From Bacteroidota bacterium (GTDB taxonomy: Bacteria > Bacteroidota > Bacteroidia > J057): a DNA stretch of 16,358 nucleotides. Both the position numbers and the translations under genes were made by a program. Where the stretch lies: positions 1 through 16,358 of the forward strand of contig CAUJFT010000314.1 of assembly GCA_963169475.1 (NCBI GenBank), given 5' to 3'. Numbering within the stretch: position 1 is the first letter of the stretch; each line of letters begins with the position of its first letter. Of the stretch, positions 8,172 through 15,200 are shown piece after piece. A model generated the notes under the pieces. The model saw nothing but the letters and a program-made list of their open reading frames with translations. It searched no databases and had not been told where the DNA came from.

Positions 8172-8573
8172 ATGAAATATAGTATTATCGCATTTTTCAC
8201 TTTGATTTTTGTTTTTTCCGGATGCAAGAAGGAACCCGGATTTGGGGGGAATGCCAATGTAAAAGGGACTGTTTGGGTAAAAAACTATAATACCGCCTTT
8301 ACGTTTCTGCTTGGAGAATATCCGGGTGCAGACGAGGACGTTTACCTCCTCGTGGACGGAGAAATAAATCCTCTTGAGAGAATCCGAGCCAACTACAACG
8401 GGCAGTTTGAATTTCCATTTCTCTATCCGGGTAAGTATCAGGTTTACATCTATACAAAAGATTCCTCTGCTAATGCGATTCCGGGTATCATCAAACCCGT
8501 AATGCGCGAATTTGAAATTACAGAAAACCGTCAGGTTGTAAACTTAGACACTTTGGTAAAATTTGACAATTAA
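8172..8573 (+). CDS. Small lipoprotein with a transthyretin/carboxypeptidase-regulatory-like beta domain
   Basis: The product is 133 residues. The start MKYSIIAFFTLIFVFSGC gives a lipoprotein signal with Cys18. The frame continues upstream to a TTG at 8094, but that would place 26 residues before the signal peptide and would start inside the -7 element, so the ATG at 8172 is chosen. Residues 30-130 are beta-rich. A G-x-V-W-V strand is followed by VYLLVDGE, then YNGQFEFPFLYPGKYQVYIY, which is the N-G-x-F-x-F...L-x-P-G-x-Y-x-V layout of carboxypeptidase-regulatory-like or TTR-like domains. Such domains sit in the envelope and often bind other surface proteins. The function is unknown. It is the first gene of a tight cluster; the next starts 23 bases downstream. 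Confidence 0.75.
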   Translation: MKYSIIAFFTLIFVFSGCKKEPGFGGNANVKGTVWVKNYNTAFTFLLGEYPGADEDVYLLVDGEINPLERIRANYNGQFEFPFLYPGKYQVYIYTKDSSANAIPGIIKPVMREFEITENRQVVNLDTLVKFDN

Positions 8574-8596
8574 CAAGCCAAACGATAAAAAAAATT

Positions 8597-9157
8597 ATGA
8601 GACCACTCCTATTTTTCTTCGTGTTGTTTAGTTTTTTGTCGCTTCATGCCCAAAGTAACAAGTCCATACGCAATAGAGAGATTCGCGCTGTTACCGAAAA
8701 AATCTTAGATATAAATAAACCTAAAAATAACTTGTGGGAAAAAAATGTCTATGATAAAAAAGGAAATGTTATAGAATTTATAGAATATGACCAAGAGGGT
8801 AACATCACCAATTGGAAACGATTTTCTTTTGATTCTAAGGGGGAAGAAGTTATTCAGGAACAAAAACTATCTCCAGAAGGTAAAGTCCAAAAAAGTACTG
8901 CATTCCACTACAATCTTAGGGGACAAAAAGAAGATGAAGTGGTAACCAAAGAAGACGGAAGCATTATTTCAGTTACAAAAATGGAGTATAACGGCAATGG
9001 CGATAGAATAAAAGAGACCAAGAAAAACGATAAGGGAGACGTTATGGAGATAGTCCTATTCGAATATGATAATAAGGGAATGCTCACTGCTAAGAAGGCA
9101 TTTAATAGCAAGAATGAATTAATTTTCTCCAGAACACTATCTTATGAATACAAGTAA
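8597..9157 (+). CDS. Exported protein with YD/RHS-like short repeats
   Basis: A 186-residue product. The signal peptide MRPLLFFFVLFSFLSLHAQS has a probable cut after A-Q or H-A. The mature part consists of about ten short units built on an aromatic-D/N-x-x-G-N/D/E core: YDKKGN, YDQEGN, FDSKGE, LSPEGK, YNLRGQ, KEDGS, YNGNGD, NDKGD, YDNKGM, FNSKNE. These alternate with charged beta-strand segments, resembling the single-stranded wrap of RHS/YD repeats but far shorter than a toxin. No catalytic motif is visible. The protein is probably periplasmic or surface-exposed. It sits 23 bases after the lipoprotein gene and its last 14 bases overlap the start of the barrel gene, suggesting co-transcription. 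Confidence 0.75.
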   Translation: MRPLLFFFVLFSFLSLHAQSNKSIRNREIRAVTEKILDINKPKNNLWEKNVYDKKGNVIEFIEYDQEGNITNWKRFSFDSKGEEVIQEQKLSPEGKVQKSTAFHYNLRGQKEDEVVTKEDGSIISVTKMEYNGNGDRIKETKKNDKGDVMEIVLFEYDNKGMLTAKKAFNSKNELIFSRTLSYEYK

Positions 9158-9845
9158 GCCTCGCCTACGAATATGCCTAACAATGGCTATATTATGGTTT
9201 TTCTCCCTAAGCCCTCTGCTCAAAGCACAAGATGGGCAAGATGATTTTGCCTTGCTCACCCAAGTAGGTATTCAGAAAAAATGGAAATACGGGCTAAATA
9301 CAGATTTGAGCGTAAGGACGTTTTGGAACGAAAATGCCACCGAATTTAGGAGCGGCTTTGTTAATGCTGGTATTGATTATTCTCTTACTTCACGATGGAG
9401 CTTCGCTTTTAATTTTCGATTCTATGAGGTAAAAAACTTAGGCAATTCTTATGAGGAGCGGATTCGATTGTTTATAGACGCTACTTATGAACTTCCATTG
9501 GCAGATAAATGGGACTTGTCTTGGAACGGCAGGCTCCAACGCCAATCTTATACAGGGAAAGATGAAGATGGGACAAATCCAGCAAAATATACCCTTAGAA
9601 ACAAATTTTCGTTGAGCTACAAATATAATTGGTATTGGAATTTTTATGTTTCTGGCGAGCCGTTTATCCCCTTAGGAGATAATTCTCCCGTGTTAATATC
9701 CAATTATCGTTCGGAGGCAGGACTTAAATATCGTCCCAATCTACATCATAAAATAAACCTCTTTTTTCAAGTGCGCCACCCCAGACCTTTACCCTTTGGT
9801 ACTAGGTTTTTTATAGCAGGCATACAATACACCTATAATTTGTAA
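9144..9845 (+). CDS. DUF2490-type outer-membrane beta-barrel protein
   Basis: A 233-residue protein. Residues 1-29 are a signal peptide with a basic N-region and hydrophobic core ending LLKAQ. The rest alternates short amphipathic strands with aromatic residues (for example WSFAFNFRFYEV, LSYKYNWYWNFYVSGEPF, RFFIAGIQYTYNL) and polar turns. This is typical of the DUF2490 family, where YRSEAGLKYRP and the HKINLFFQ-type strand are characteristic. The predicted place is the outer membrane; the function is unknown. The ATG at 9144 overlaps the preceding gene by 14 bases; an internal ATG at 9183 would give a shorter signal peptide. The stop overlaps the next start (TAATG), which suggests translational coupling to the alkyltransferase. 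Confidence 0.82.
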   Translation: MNTSKPRLRICLTMAILWFFSLSPLLKAQDGQDDFALLTQVGIQKKWKYGLNTDLSVRTFWNENATEFRSGFVNAGIDYSLTSRWSFAFNFRFYEVKNLGNSYEERIRLFIDATYELPLADKWDLSWNGRLQRQSYTGKDEDGTNPAKYTLRNKFSLSYKYNWYWNFYVSGEPFIPLGDNSPVLISNYRSEAGLKYRPNLHHKINLFFQVRHPRPLPFGTRFFIAGIQYTYNL

Positions 9846-10315
9846 TGCCAGATAAGCAAACTTATACCTCGGTTTTACTTAGCCCAATCGGAACACTCGC
9901 TATTTCAGCCGATGAAAAAGGAATCACTAGGGTGGATTTTACCGAAGAACGCACCAGCCATCAAGAATCCCCCCTTACTATTGCTTGTAAGCAAGAATTA
10001 AGGGAGTATTTTGAAGGAGAACGCACATGTTTTACAGTTCCGTTAAATGCTAAGGGTACGCCGTTTCAGAAAGAGATATGGGCAATACTCCATGAGGTGC
10101 CTTACGGGGCTATCCTCACCTATACCGAAGTGGCAAAAAAATATGGCAATATTAAAACGATAAGAGCAGTAGGAGCAGCCAATGGCGCAAATCCCTTAGC
10201 AATCATCACTCCTTGTCATAGGATTACGGGGAAAGATGGTAAGCTCGTAGGATATGCCGGTGGGCTTTGGCGAAAAAAATGGCTGTTAAATCATGAGGGG
10301 GCTACTCTTTTCTGA
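9845..10315 (+). CDS. ogt: Methylated-DNA--[protein]-cysteine S-methyltransferase (O6-alkylguanine-DNA alkyltransferase)
   Basis: A 156-residue suicide repair enzyme that moves an alkyl group from O6-alkylguanine (or O4-alkylthymine) to its own cysteine. The acceptor is Cys124 in ITPCHRITGKDGKLVGYAGG, the diagnostic P-C-H-R motif. The DNA-binding helix-turn-helix lies at about 92-118, with Arg107 as the likely arginine finger (TIRAVGAANGANP). The N-terminal half (1-65) is the usual short ribonuclease-H-like cap, and there is no Ada-type AraC or zinc domain, so this is the stand-alone form. It starts within the stop of the barrel gene (TAATG), so translation is probably coupled. The pairing of a repair gene with envelope genes is unusual and may only reflect shared transcription. 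No terminator is evident in the 73 bases that follow. Confidence 0.95.
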   Translation: MPDKQTYTSVLLSPIGTLAISADEKGITRVDFTEERTSHQESPLTIACKQELREYFEGERTCFTVPLNAKGTPFQKEIWAILHEVPYGAILTYTEVAKKYGNIKTIRAVGAANGANPLAIITPCHRITGKDGKLVGYAGGLWRKKWLLNHEGATLF

Positions 10316-10388
10316 AACCTTATTCATAAAATAGCATGGAAAGAACAATAAACAGCGTCAAAAAATAGTTACAAAGCATAATACAAAC

Positions 10389-11147
10389 GTGTCAAAAAAT
10401 ATTTATATCGTTTCCGATTTGCATCTCGGCGCACCCGATTATCAAGCAAGCCTCGAAAGAGAAAGATTGTTTGTCAATTGGCTAGAAGAAATCGAACCTA
10501 AAACAGAGGTTATTTATCTCGTTGGGGATATATTCGATTTTTGGTTTGAATATAGAAAAACCGTACCCCAAGGGTTTATTAGAATATTAGGCAAACTTGC
10601 TATGATGGCAGACAAAGGTATAAAAATTCACCTTTTTACGGGGAATCACGACCTTTGGTATCGGGATTATCTAAAGAGAGAAATCGGGGCTAACATTCAT
10701 GTTGAACCCTATACGGTATCTCATTTTGGAAAAAAAATATATCTGGCGCACGGAGATGGACTGGGACCCGGAGATTATGGATATAAATTTATCAAATCCA
10801 TCTTTGTAAATCCGGTTTGTCAGTGGCTTTTCCGAAGACTTCACCCCGATTCAGGGGTAGGATTGGCTAATTTTTTCTCTAAACTAAGCGGGAAACGTTC
10901 AAAGACAGGAAATATACCAAAGTTTGAGGAAGAAAAAGACAATCTTGTGATACATTCTCGAAATATTATGAGTAATGATAGTGATTATCACTACTTTATA
11001 TACGGACATAAGCATATATTAAAGACCTATTCATTAGCCCCTAAAACGGACATAATATTTCTGGGTGATTGGCTTAACTATAATTCTTATGTTGAATTAT
11101 CTGAAAAAGGAATTAAAGTATTACATTTTGAAAAAAAAGTTTGTTAG
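10389..11147 (+). CDS. lpxH: UDP-2,3-diacylglucosamine diphosphatase, LpxH-type calcineurin-like phosphoesterase
   Basis: A 252-residue protein with all metallophosphoesterase blocks: D10-x-H12 (VSDLHLG), G46-D47 with the following FDFWFEY, G85-N-H-D88 (TGNHDLWYRD), H121-G-D123 and G206-H-K-H209. The FDFWFEYR segment and the helical insert (about 128-180) are typical of LpxH and LpxH-like enzymes, which hydrolyse UDP-2,3-diacylglucosamine to lipid X and UMP at the inner face of the inner membrane in lipid A synthesis. The start is GTG; there is no ATG nearby, and MSKNIYIVSDLHLG is the natural beginning of the family fold. The 3' end overlaps the next gene by about 20 bases. LpxH-like proteins without lipid A activity exist, so the exact substrate is inferred. 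Confidence 0.88.
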   Translation: MSKNIYIVSDLHLGAPDYQASLERERLFVNWLEEIEPKTEVIYLVGDIFDFWFEYRKTVPQGFIRILGKLAMMADKGIKIHLFTGNHDLWYRDYLKREIGANIHVEPYTVSHFGKKIYLAHGDGLGPGDYGYKFIKSIFVNPVCQWLFRRLHPDSGVGLANFFSKLSGKRSKTGNIPKFEEEKDNLVIHSRNIMSNDSDYHYFIYGHKHILKTYSLAPKTDIIFLGDWLNYNSYVELSEKGIKVLHFEKKVC

Positions 11148-12024
11148 TTTCATTTTTATTTTTTTACTTTGTGGTTGGAATTTAATCTGCGCACAAATAA
11201 AACCCCTCTATAAGAATATCATACACTTAGAGAGGGTCATCGTTAGTAAAGAGGGTGCCAACGAAATAGAAGTGGATAATGAAGGGAACTTGTTTTTATT
11301 AAACACTAAGAAGAATAAAATCTATAAATATTTTGCTTCTGTTTCTTACGACTCCTCTTACTCTATTGGTGGGGTAAGCACCAGAGATGAAGGCTTTTTT
11401 CACCCTGTCAAAATCTCCGCCAAAAATCGTCAGACGATATATTTGTTAGATGATGTAAGAAGAAGAATTATATTATTAAATACAAATTTTAAAATATTGG
11501 GACAGCTTAGTTTTATCGAAAATAAGAAAGAATTAACAGAGGATATTTTTCCTCTTACTTTCGATATAAATGAATGGGGTGAATTATTCGTACTGAATTT
11601 TACGAATAATAAAATATACAAATACGATGACAAGGGCAATTTTGTGCTATCTTTTGGAGGACTTGACTACGGAGAAGGGCAGATAATTAACCCTGTAAAT
11701 GTATGTATTAACGCTCAAAATTTGGTGTTTGTTGGGGATACTATCCATCAGTGTATCAATATTTTTGATGTTTATGGTATATTTCAGTATAAAATTGCTT
11801 CCGAAAAAAAAATTAGTTATCAATGGAGTAATTTCACTTTATCCGGAAATAACCTTATTTTTTTCAACAAGGAAAATGTTACTTTTTATGGGTTAGATAA
11901 TGATGAAGTTATTTCTTTACCCTTAGAAAAGGATATAAATCCTCTCAATATTATTGATGTGACGTTTTCTAATAAAAAACTCTTTATTCTCAATAATGAT
12001 GTTATCTATGTATTTTCTATTTAA
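11128..12024 (+). CDS. Exported NHL/6-bladed beta-propeller protein
   Basis: I choose the TTG at 11128 as start: it gives (M)KKKFVSFIFIFLLCGWNLICAQ, a clean signal peptide with basic N-region and cleavage around A-Q, and a 298-residue protein. The frame is open further upstream to an ATG at 11065, but that would bury the signal peptide behind 21 residues and overlap lpxH by 83 bases. The mature part shows repeated propeller blades: NEIEVDNEGNLFLLNTKKNK, INEWGELFVLNFTNNKIYKYD followed by a GNFVLSFGG turn, NPVNVCINAQNLVFVGD with the hydrophobic strands beyond it, and IIDVTFSNKKLFILNND at the end. This is the NHL-type pattern seen in many Bacteroidota exported proteins of unknown function. No catalytic residues are apparent. 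It is probably co-transcribed with lpxH. Confidence 0.75.
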   Translation: MKKKFVSFIFIFLLCGWNLICAQIKPLYKNIIHLERVIVSKEGANEIEVDNEGNLFLLNTKKNKIYKYFASVSYDSSYSIGGVSTRDEGFFHPVKISAKNRQTIYLLDDVRRRIILLNTNFKILGQLSFIENKKELTEDIFPLTFDINEWGELFVLNFTNNKIYKYDDKGNFVLSFGGLDYGEGQIINPVNVCINAQNLVFVGDTIHQCINIFDVYGIFQYKIASEKKISYQWSNFTLSGNNLIFFNKENVTFYGLDNDEVISLPLEKDINPLNIIDVTFSNKKLFILNNDVIYVFSI

Positions 12025-12060
12025 ATTTTTTTAGAGCTGTAAATTTAATCTTAAGAAGTT

Positions 12061-12654
12061 ATGTTGTATCAAATCAAGTTAAAAAACAAGGAGAGGAAGT
12101 CAGTACTTATTGATGAACAGTCTTATCGGTATTTTACGGAAGACCTCGTTCTTAAGGATATGAATGTACTTGACAACCTGCGTGAGCATGCCACGAGCGG
12201 AGCCGCGGTGTATCAAAAATGGTTTAGGAGTATTCAAAACAAGTCTTACCAGGAGACTATTTATCTCCACAAGGCAATCGCAGAGAAATTTATTACAAGA
12301 CCTAGCGAAGACCATACTTTCGTAGTTCACCTAAATGGGGATAGATTAGATTCACGAGTAGAAAACCTACTATGGTGTACCAGAAGCGAACTTAACCGCT
12401 ATTCTCACTACAAATCTCAAACGGGCTACAGAGGGGTTAGAAAAGAAAAAAATAAATTTAAAGCACTTATTTATATTGATAAAAAACCAGTGAACTTGGG
12501 GGTATTTGATACTGCTGAAGATGCAGCAAAAGCCTACAATGATGCTGCTATTAAGTATCAAGTCGTAAAAAGGGATATCAATAAAATTAAAAAGGCTGAA
12601 AGCAATAAGCAATTAGATAACACTAAGGTTAAGAAAAGAGCTAAAAAACAATAA
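12061..12654 (+). CDS. Small HNH-AP2 domain protein (homing-endonuclease-like or DNA-binding)
   Basis: A 197-residue basic protein without signal peptide. Residues 69-112 match the phage-type HNH layout: LHKAIAEKFITRPSED, then VVHLNGDRLDSRVENLLWCT, with His90 and Asn102 in the positions of the catalytic His and late Asn. Residues 121-167 are an AP2/ERF DNA-binding domain (TGYRGVRKEKNKFKA, then LGVFDTAEDAAKAYNDAA). The C-terminal 30 residues are rich in Lys. HNH-AP2 proteins are usually mobile homing endonucleases. Here the residue before His90 is Val rather than Asp or Asn, and the usual H-x-D-G reads H-L-N-G, so nuclease activity is doubtful. The ATG at 12061 follows AAGAAG closely, a possible weak ribosome site. 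A TAAATTTA sequence at 12040-12047 may be a poor -7 element. A terminator follows. Confidence 0.8.
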   Translation: MLYQIKLKNKERKSVLIDEQSYRYFTEDLVLKDMNVLDNLREHATSGAAVYQKWFRSIQNKSYQETIYLHKAIAEKFITRPSEDHTFVVHLNGDRLDSRVENLLWCTRSELNRYSHYKSQTGYRGVRKEKNKFKALIYIDKKPVNLGVFDTAEDAAKAYNDAAIKYQVVKRDINKIKKAESNKQLDNTKVKKRAKKQ

Positions 12655-12680
12655 TCATTTTTAAATCTATGTATTGACAT

Positions 12681-12713
12681 AAAGAGAGATTTCCAATAGG
12701 AGATGCTCTTTTT
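12681..12713 (+). terminator. Intrinsic terminator downstream of the HNH-AP2 gene
   Basis: AAAGAG (12681-12686) pairs with CTCTTT (12706-12711). Inside it ATTTCC pairs with GGAGAT around an AATA loop, with a small 2/1 internal mismatch, and the 3' arm runs into TTTTT. This is a convincing 12-bp bipartite stem with U-tract. It lies 26 bases past the HNH-AP2 stop and separates that gene from the prfA promoter. Confidence 0.7.
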
Positions 12714-12744
12714 GTCTTATTAGGGAACGCCCTAAAATAAATAC

Positions 12745-12775
12745 TTTGATTTTAGTAAAATGATTTGTAATTTTG
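12745..12775 (+). promoter_or_regulatory. prfA promoter, TTTG-N19-TAATTTTG
   Basis: TTTG at 12745-12748 is followed after exactly 19 bases by TAATTTTG at 12768-12775. Both elements match the Bacteroidota -33/-7 consensus without mismatch. The start codon at 12808 is 32 bases beyond the -7 element. This is the best promoter in the window. Confidence 0.75.
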
Positions 12776-12807
12776 CGGTGAAATTATATAAAATAAATAG
12801 GTAATTT

Positions 12808-13884
12808 ATGTATTTAGAATTTATCCGGCAAAAAGAAGAGCGCATGGAAGATGTCCAAAGAATGCTGATGGACCCGGAGATTATGACCGATATAAAACGG
12901 TATGCTCAACTCAATAAGGAATATCGGTTTTTAGAAAATTTTATCGAAAAAGGAAGTGCTTATAAACATACTCTCTCAAACCTTGAGAATTGCAAGTCCA
13001 TTCTCAACGAAGAAGATGATGAGGAATTAAGGGAGATGGCAAAGCAAGAAATAGAACCACTTGAAGCCAACAAAACCCAATTAGAGGAAGACCTGAAGCT
13101 ATTATTGATTCCCGAAGACCCCAATGATAGCAAATCTGCCATTTTAGAAATACGAGCCGGAACAGGGGGAGACGAAGCAAGTATTTTTGCCGGAGATTTG
13201 TTTCGTATGTATCAACGTTTTTGCGAAAAAAAAGGCTTAAAATTAGAGGTTAATGAGCTGAATGAAGGCAGCATGGGAGGATACAAAGAAATCATTGCCA
13301 CTATTTCTGGGGAAGATGCTTTTGCTATCTTTAAGTTTGAATCGGGTGTTCATAGAGTGCAGAGGGTTCCCGCCACGGAGTCCCAAGGACGTATCCATAC
13401 TTCTGCGGCGACCGTTGCCATCATGCCGGAAGCTGATGAGTTTGATGTCGTGCTAAACATGAATGACGTAAGAATAGATACATTTTGTTCAAGCGGAGCG
13501 GGAGGACAGTCCGTAAATACAACCTACTCCGCCGTGCGCCTAACCCATATCCCAACAGGGCTTGTCGTTTCTATGCAAGACGAACGCTCTCAATTAAAAA
13601 ATAAGGACAAAGCCTTTCAAATTCTTCGTACCAGATTATATGACCTTGAGCTTAGTAAGGTTAAAAGTGAAGAAGCAGCATTGCGCAAAAGTCTTGTCTC
13701 CTCTGGAGACAGAAGTGCGAAAATAAGAACCTATAATTACCCCCAAAACCGCGTAACCGACCATAGAATAGACCTCACTTTATACAATCTCTCAAACATT
13801 ATGGAAGGAGACTTGGAGGAGCTAATCGAAAGGCTTAGAATTGCTGAAAACGCGGGTAAGATTGCTGAACTTGAAATTGTATAA
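12808..13884 (+). CDS. prfA: Peptide chain release factor 1 (RF1)
   Basis: A 358-residue class I release factor, normal length, which reads UAA and UAG stop codons in the ribosomal A site and triggers peptidyl-tRNA hydrolysis. The N-terminal helical domain (1-105) precedes the recognition domain with the RF1-specific P-A-T tripeptide at 188-190 (RVPATESQGRIHTSAA). The catalytic loop SGAGGQSVNTTYSAVR carries G-G-Q at 232-234. The P-A-T motif separates it from RF2, which has S-P-F, and the programmed frameshift of many prfB genes is absent. The Gln of GGQ is normally methylated by PrmC, whose gene is not in the window. It is transcribed from the promoter at 12745-12775 and is probably followed by the proline dehydrogenase gene on the same transcript, 37 bases away. 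Confidence 0.97.
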   Translation: MYLEFIRQKEERMEDVQRMLMDPEIMTDIKRYAQLNKEYRFLENFIEKGSAYKHTLSNLENCKSILNEEDDEELREMAKQEIEPLEANKTQLEEDLKLLLIPEDPNDSKSAILEIRAGTGGDEASIFAGDLFRMYQRFCEKKGLKLEVNELNEGSMGGYKEIIATISGEDAFAIFKFESGVHRVQRVPATESQGRIHTSAATVAIMPEADEFDVVLNMNDVRIDTFCSSGAGGQSVNTTYSAVRLTHIPTGLVVSMQDERSQLKNKDKAFQILRTRLYDLELSKVKSEEAALRKSLVSSGDRSAKIRTYNYPQNRVTDHRIDLTLYNLSNIMEGDLEELIERLRIAENAGKIAELEIV

Positions 13885-13906
13885 ATTAATAATACGTTAA
13901 ATTTTG
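13876..13906 (+). promoter_or_regulatory. Possible internal promoter for proline dehydrogenase (ATTG-N19-AAATTTTG)
   Basis: ATTG (13876-13879), inside the last codons of prfA, is followed after 19 bases by AAATTTTG (13899-13906). Each half has one mismatch to TTTG and TAnnTTTG, but the spacing is exact. The start codon at 13922 would then have a very short leader. It may add independent expression to read-through from prfA. Confidence 0.35.
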
Positions 13907-13921
13907 TCATTAGCCCCTCCC

Positions 13922-15121
13922 ATGATGAATAGTACAAAGGCATACTCCTTACCAGATTTTACTAACACAGAACTTGCTTTTAAATCAAAATCAGATAAAG
14001 AGCTAAACGCTGCACTTTGGCTCTTTCGCGCGGTTGCTTCCCCTTTTCTAGCAAATTTTGGACCCAAAATGCTGAACTTCGCTTTCGAGATGAACCTGCC
14101 TTTTGCAGAAAGCATAGCAAAAAAAACTTTATTTAATCAGTTCTGCGGGGGAACTTCTATTGCGGATACGCGCTCCTCCTCCGAAAAAATGTTTAGATAT
14201 GGAGTGAAAACTATTCTTGACTACAGCGTGGAAGGAGAGAAAAACGAAGCAAGTTTTGAGGCTACTTGTGAAGAAATAATCCAGACATTAATTCATGGAG
14301 GAAAAACCGAGTCCGTAGCTTTTACTGCTTGTAAACTTACCGGCTTGGCAAAGTTTGATTTACTTGCAAAAATTCAAGCAAATGTCCAACTTACTCCTAT
14401 TGAGGTAGTAGAGTGGGAAAAAGTAAAAGAAAGAGTAGATAGAATATGCAGAGCATCAGTGGAAAATAAAACGCCTGTTTTTATTGACGCAGAGGAAAGC
14501 TGGATACAAGATAGCATAGATATGCTTGCAGAGTCTATGATGGAAAAATACAATACTGATTTCCCCTACATCTACACAACATTACAACTTTATCGGCATG
14601 ACAGAATCGCTTACTTGCGCGAACTAATCCGAAAAAGCGAAAATAAAAACTATATGCTTGGCGTAAAATTGGTACGTGGAGCATATTTAGAGAAAGAAAC
14701 CGCAAGAGCAATTGAGTTTTCTTATCTAAATCCTATTCAGCCTACTAAGGAAGCGACAGATAGGGATTATGATTTTGCCATAGAACTATGCCTTGAGAAT
14801 ATTGAGCGTGTGGCTTTTTGTGCAGGTACTCATAACGAAAAAAGCAGCCTAAAACTTGCTGAGATGATGCGAGAAAAAATGCTACCTCAAAATCACCCCC
14901 ATATTTTATTTGCACAATTGTTAGGAATGTCTGACCATCTCTCTTACAATCTCTCTGCACACGGGTTCAATGCAGCAAAATACTTGCCTTATGGTCCCGT
15001 AAAATCAGTAATGCCTTATCTTATCCGAAGAGCAAATGAAAATACTTCCATTGCAGGACAATCCGGGCGAGAACTAGTCCTCTTAAAGCAAGAGGTTAGT
15101 AGAAGAAAAAATAAAAATTGA
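13922..15121 (+). CDS. Proline dehydrogenase (monofunctional PRODH, FAD-dependent)
   Basis: A 399-residue enzyme that oxidises L-proline to delta-1-pyrroline-5-carboxylate with FAD and passes electrons to the quinone pool; it acts at the inner membrane from the cytoplasm. The TIM-barrel signatures are present (numbered from the ATG at 13922): D-A-E-E at 189-192, KLVRGAY at 249-255, G-T-H at 302-304, YLPYGP at 354-359 and the substrate-binding R369-R370-x-x-E373 in LIRRANEN. The length fits the stand-alone Bacteroidota/eukaryote-type enzyme, without the P5C dehydrogenase half of PutA. The frame extends back to a TTG at 13904, but two consecutive ATG codons at 13922 and 13925 are better starts; which of the two is used is open. 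No terminator is obvious after the stop. Confidence 0.93.
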   Translation: MMNSTKAYSLPDFTNTELAFKSKSDKELNAALWLFRAVASPFLANFGPKMLNFAFEMNLPFAESIAKKTLFNQFCGGTSIADTRSSSEKMFRYGVKTILDYSVEGEKNEASFEATCEEIIQTLIHGGKTESVAFTACKLTGLAKFDLLAKIQANVQLTPIEVVEWEKVKERVDRICRASVENKTPVFIDAEESWIQDSIDMLAESMMEKYNTDFPYIYTTLQLYRHDRIAYLRELIRKSENKNYMLGVKLVRGAYLEKETARAIEFSYLNPIQPTKEATDRDYDFAIELCLENIERVAFCAGTHNEKSSLKLAEMMREKMLPQNHPHILFAQLLGMSDHLSYNLSAHGFNAAKYLPYGPVKSVMPYLIRRANENTSIAGQSGRELVLLKQEVSRRKNKN

Positions 15122-15200
15122 GTTTTTGTAATCCTGGTTTAGGCAATTTTGGGGATTGTAGCTCATGCCTGTGATTCAACATAAAAACAAAAGGTATTGT

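Noticed and set aside
10336..10368. Ten-codon frame starting ATGGAAAGA upstream of lpxH
   Set aside because: It is too short to support as a gene, with no ribosome site or hairpin suggesting a leader peptide.
13904..13921. TTG start for proline dehydrogenase at 13904
   Set aside because: The TTG overlaps a possible -7 element, and two ATG codons follow at 13922 and 13925.
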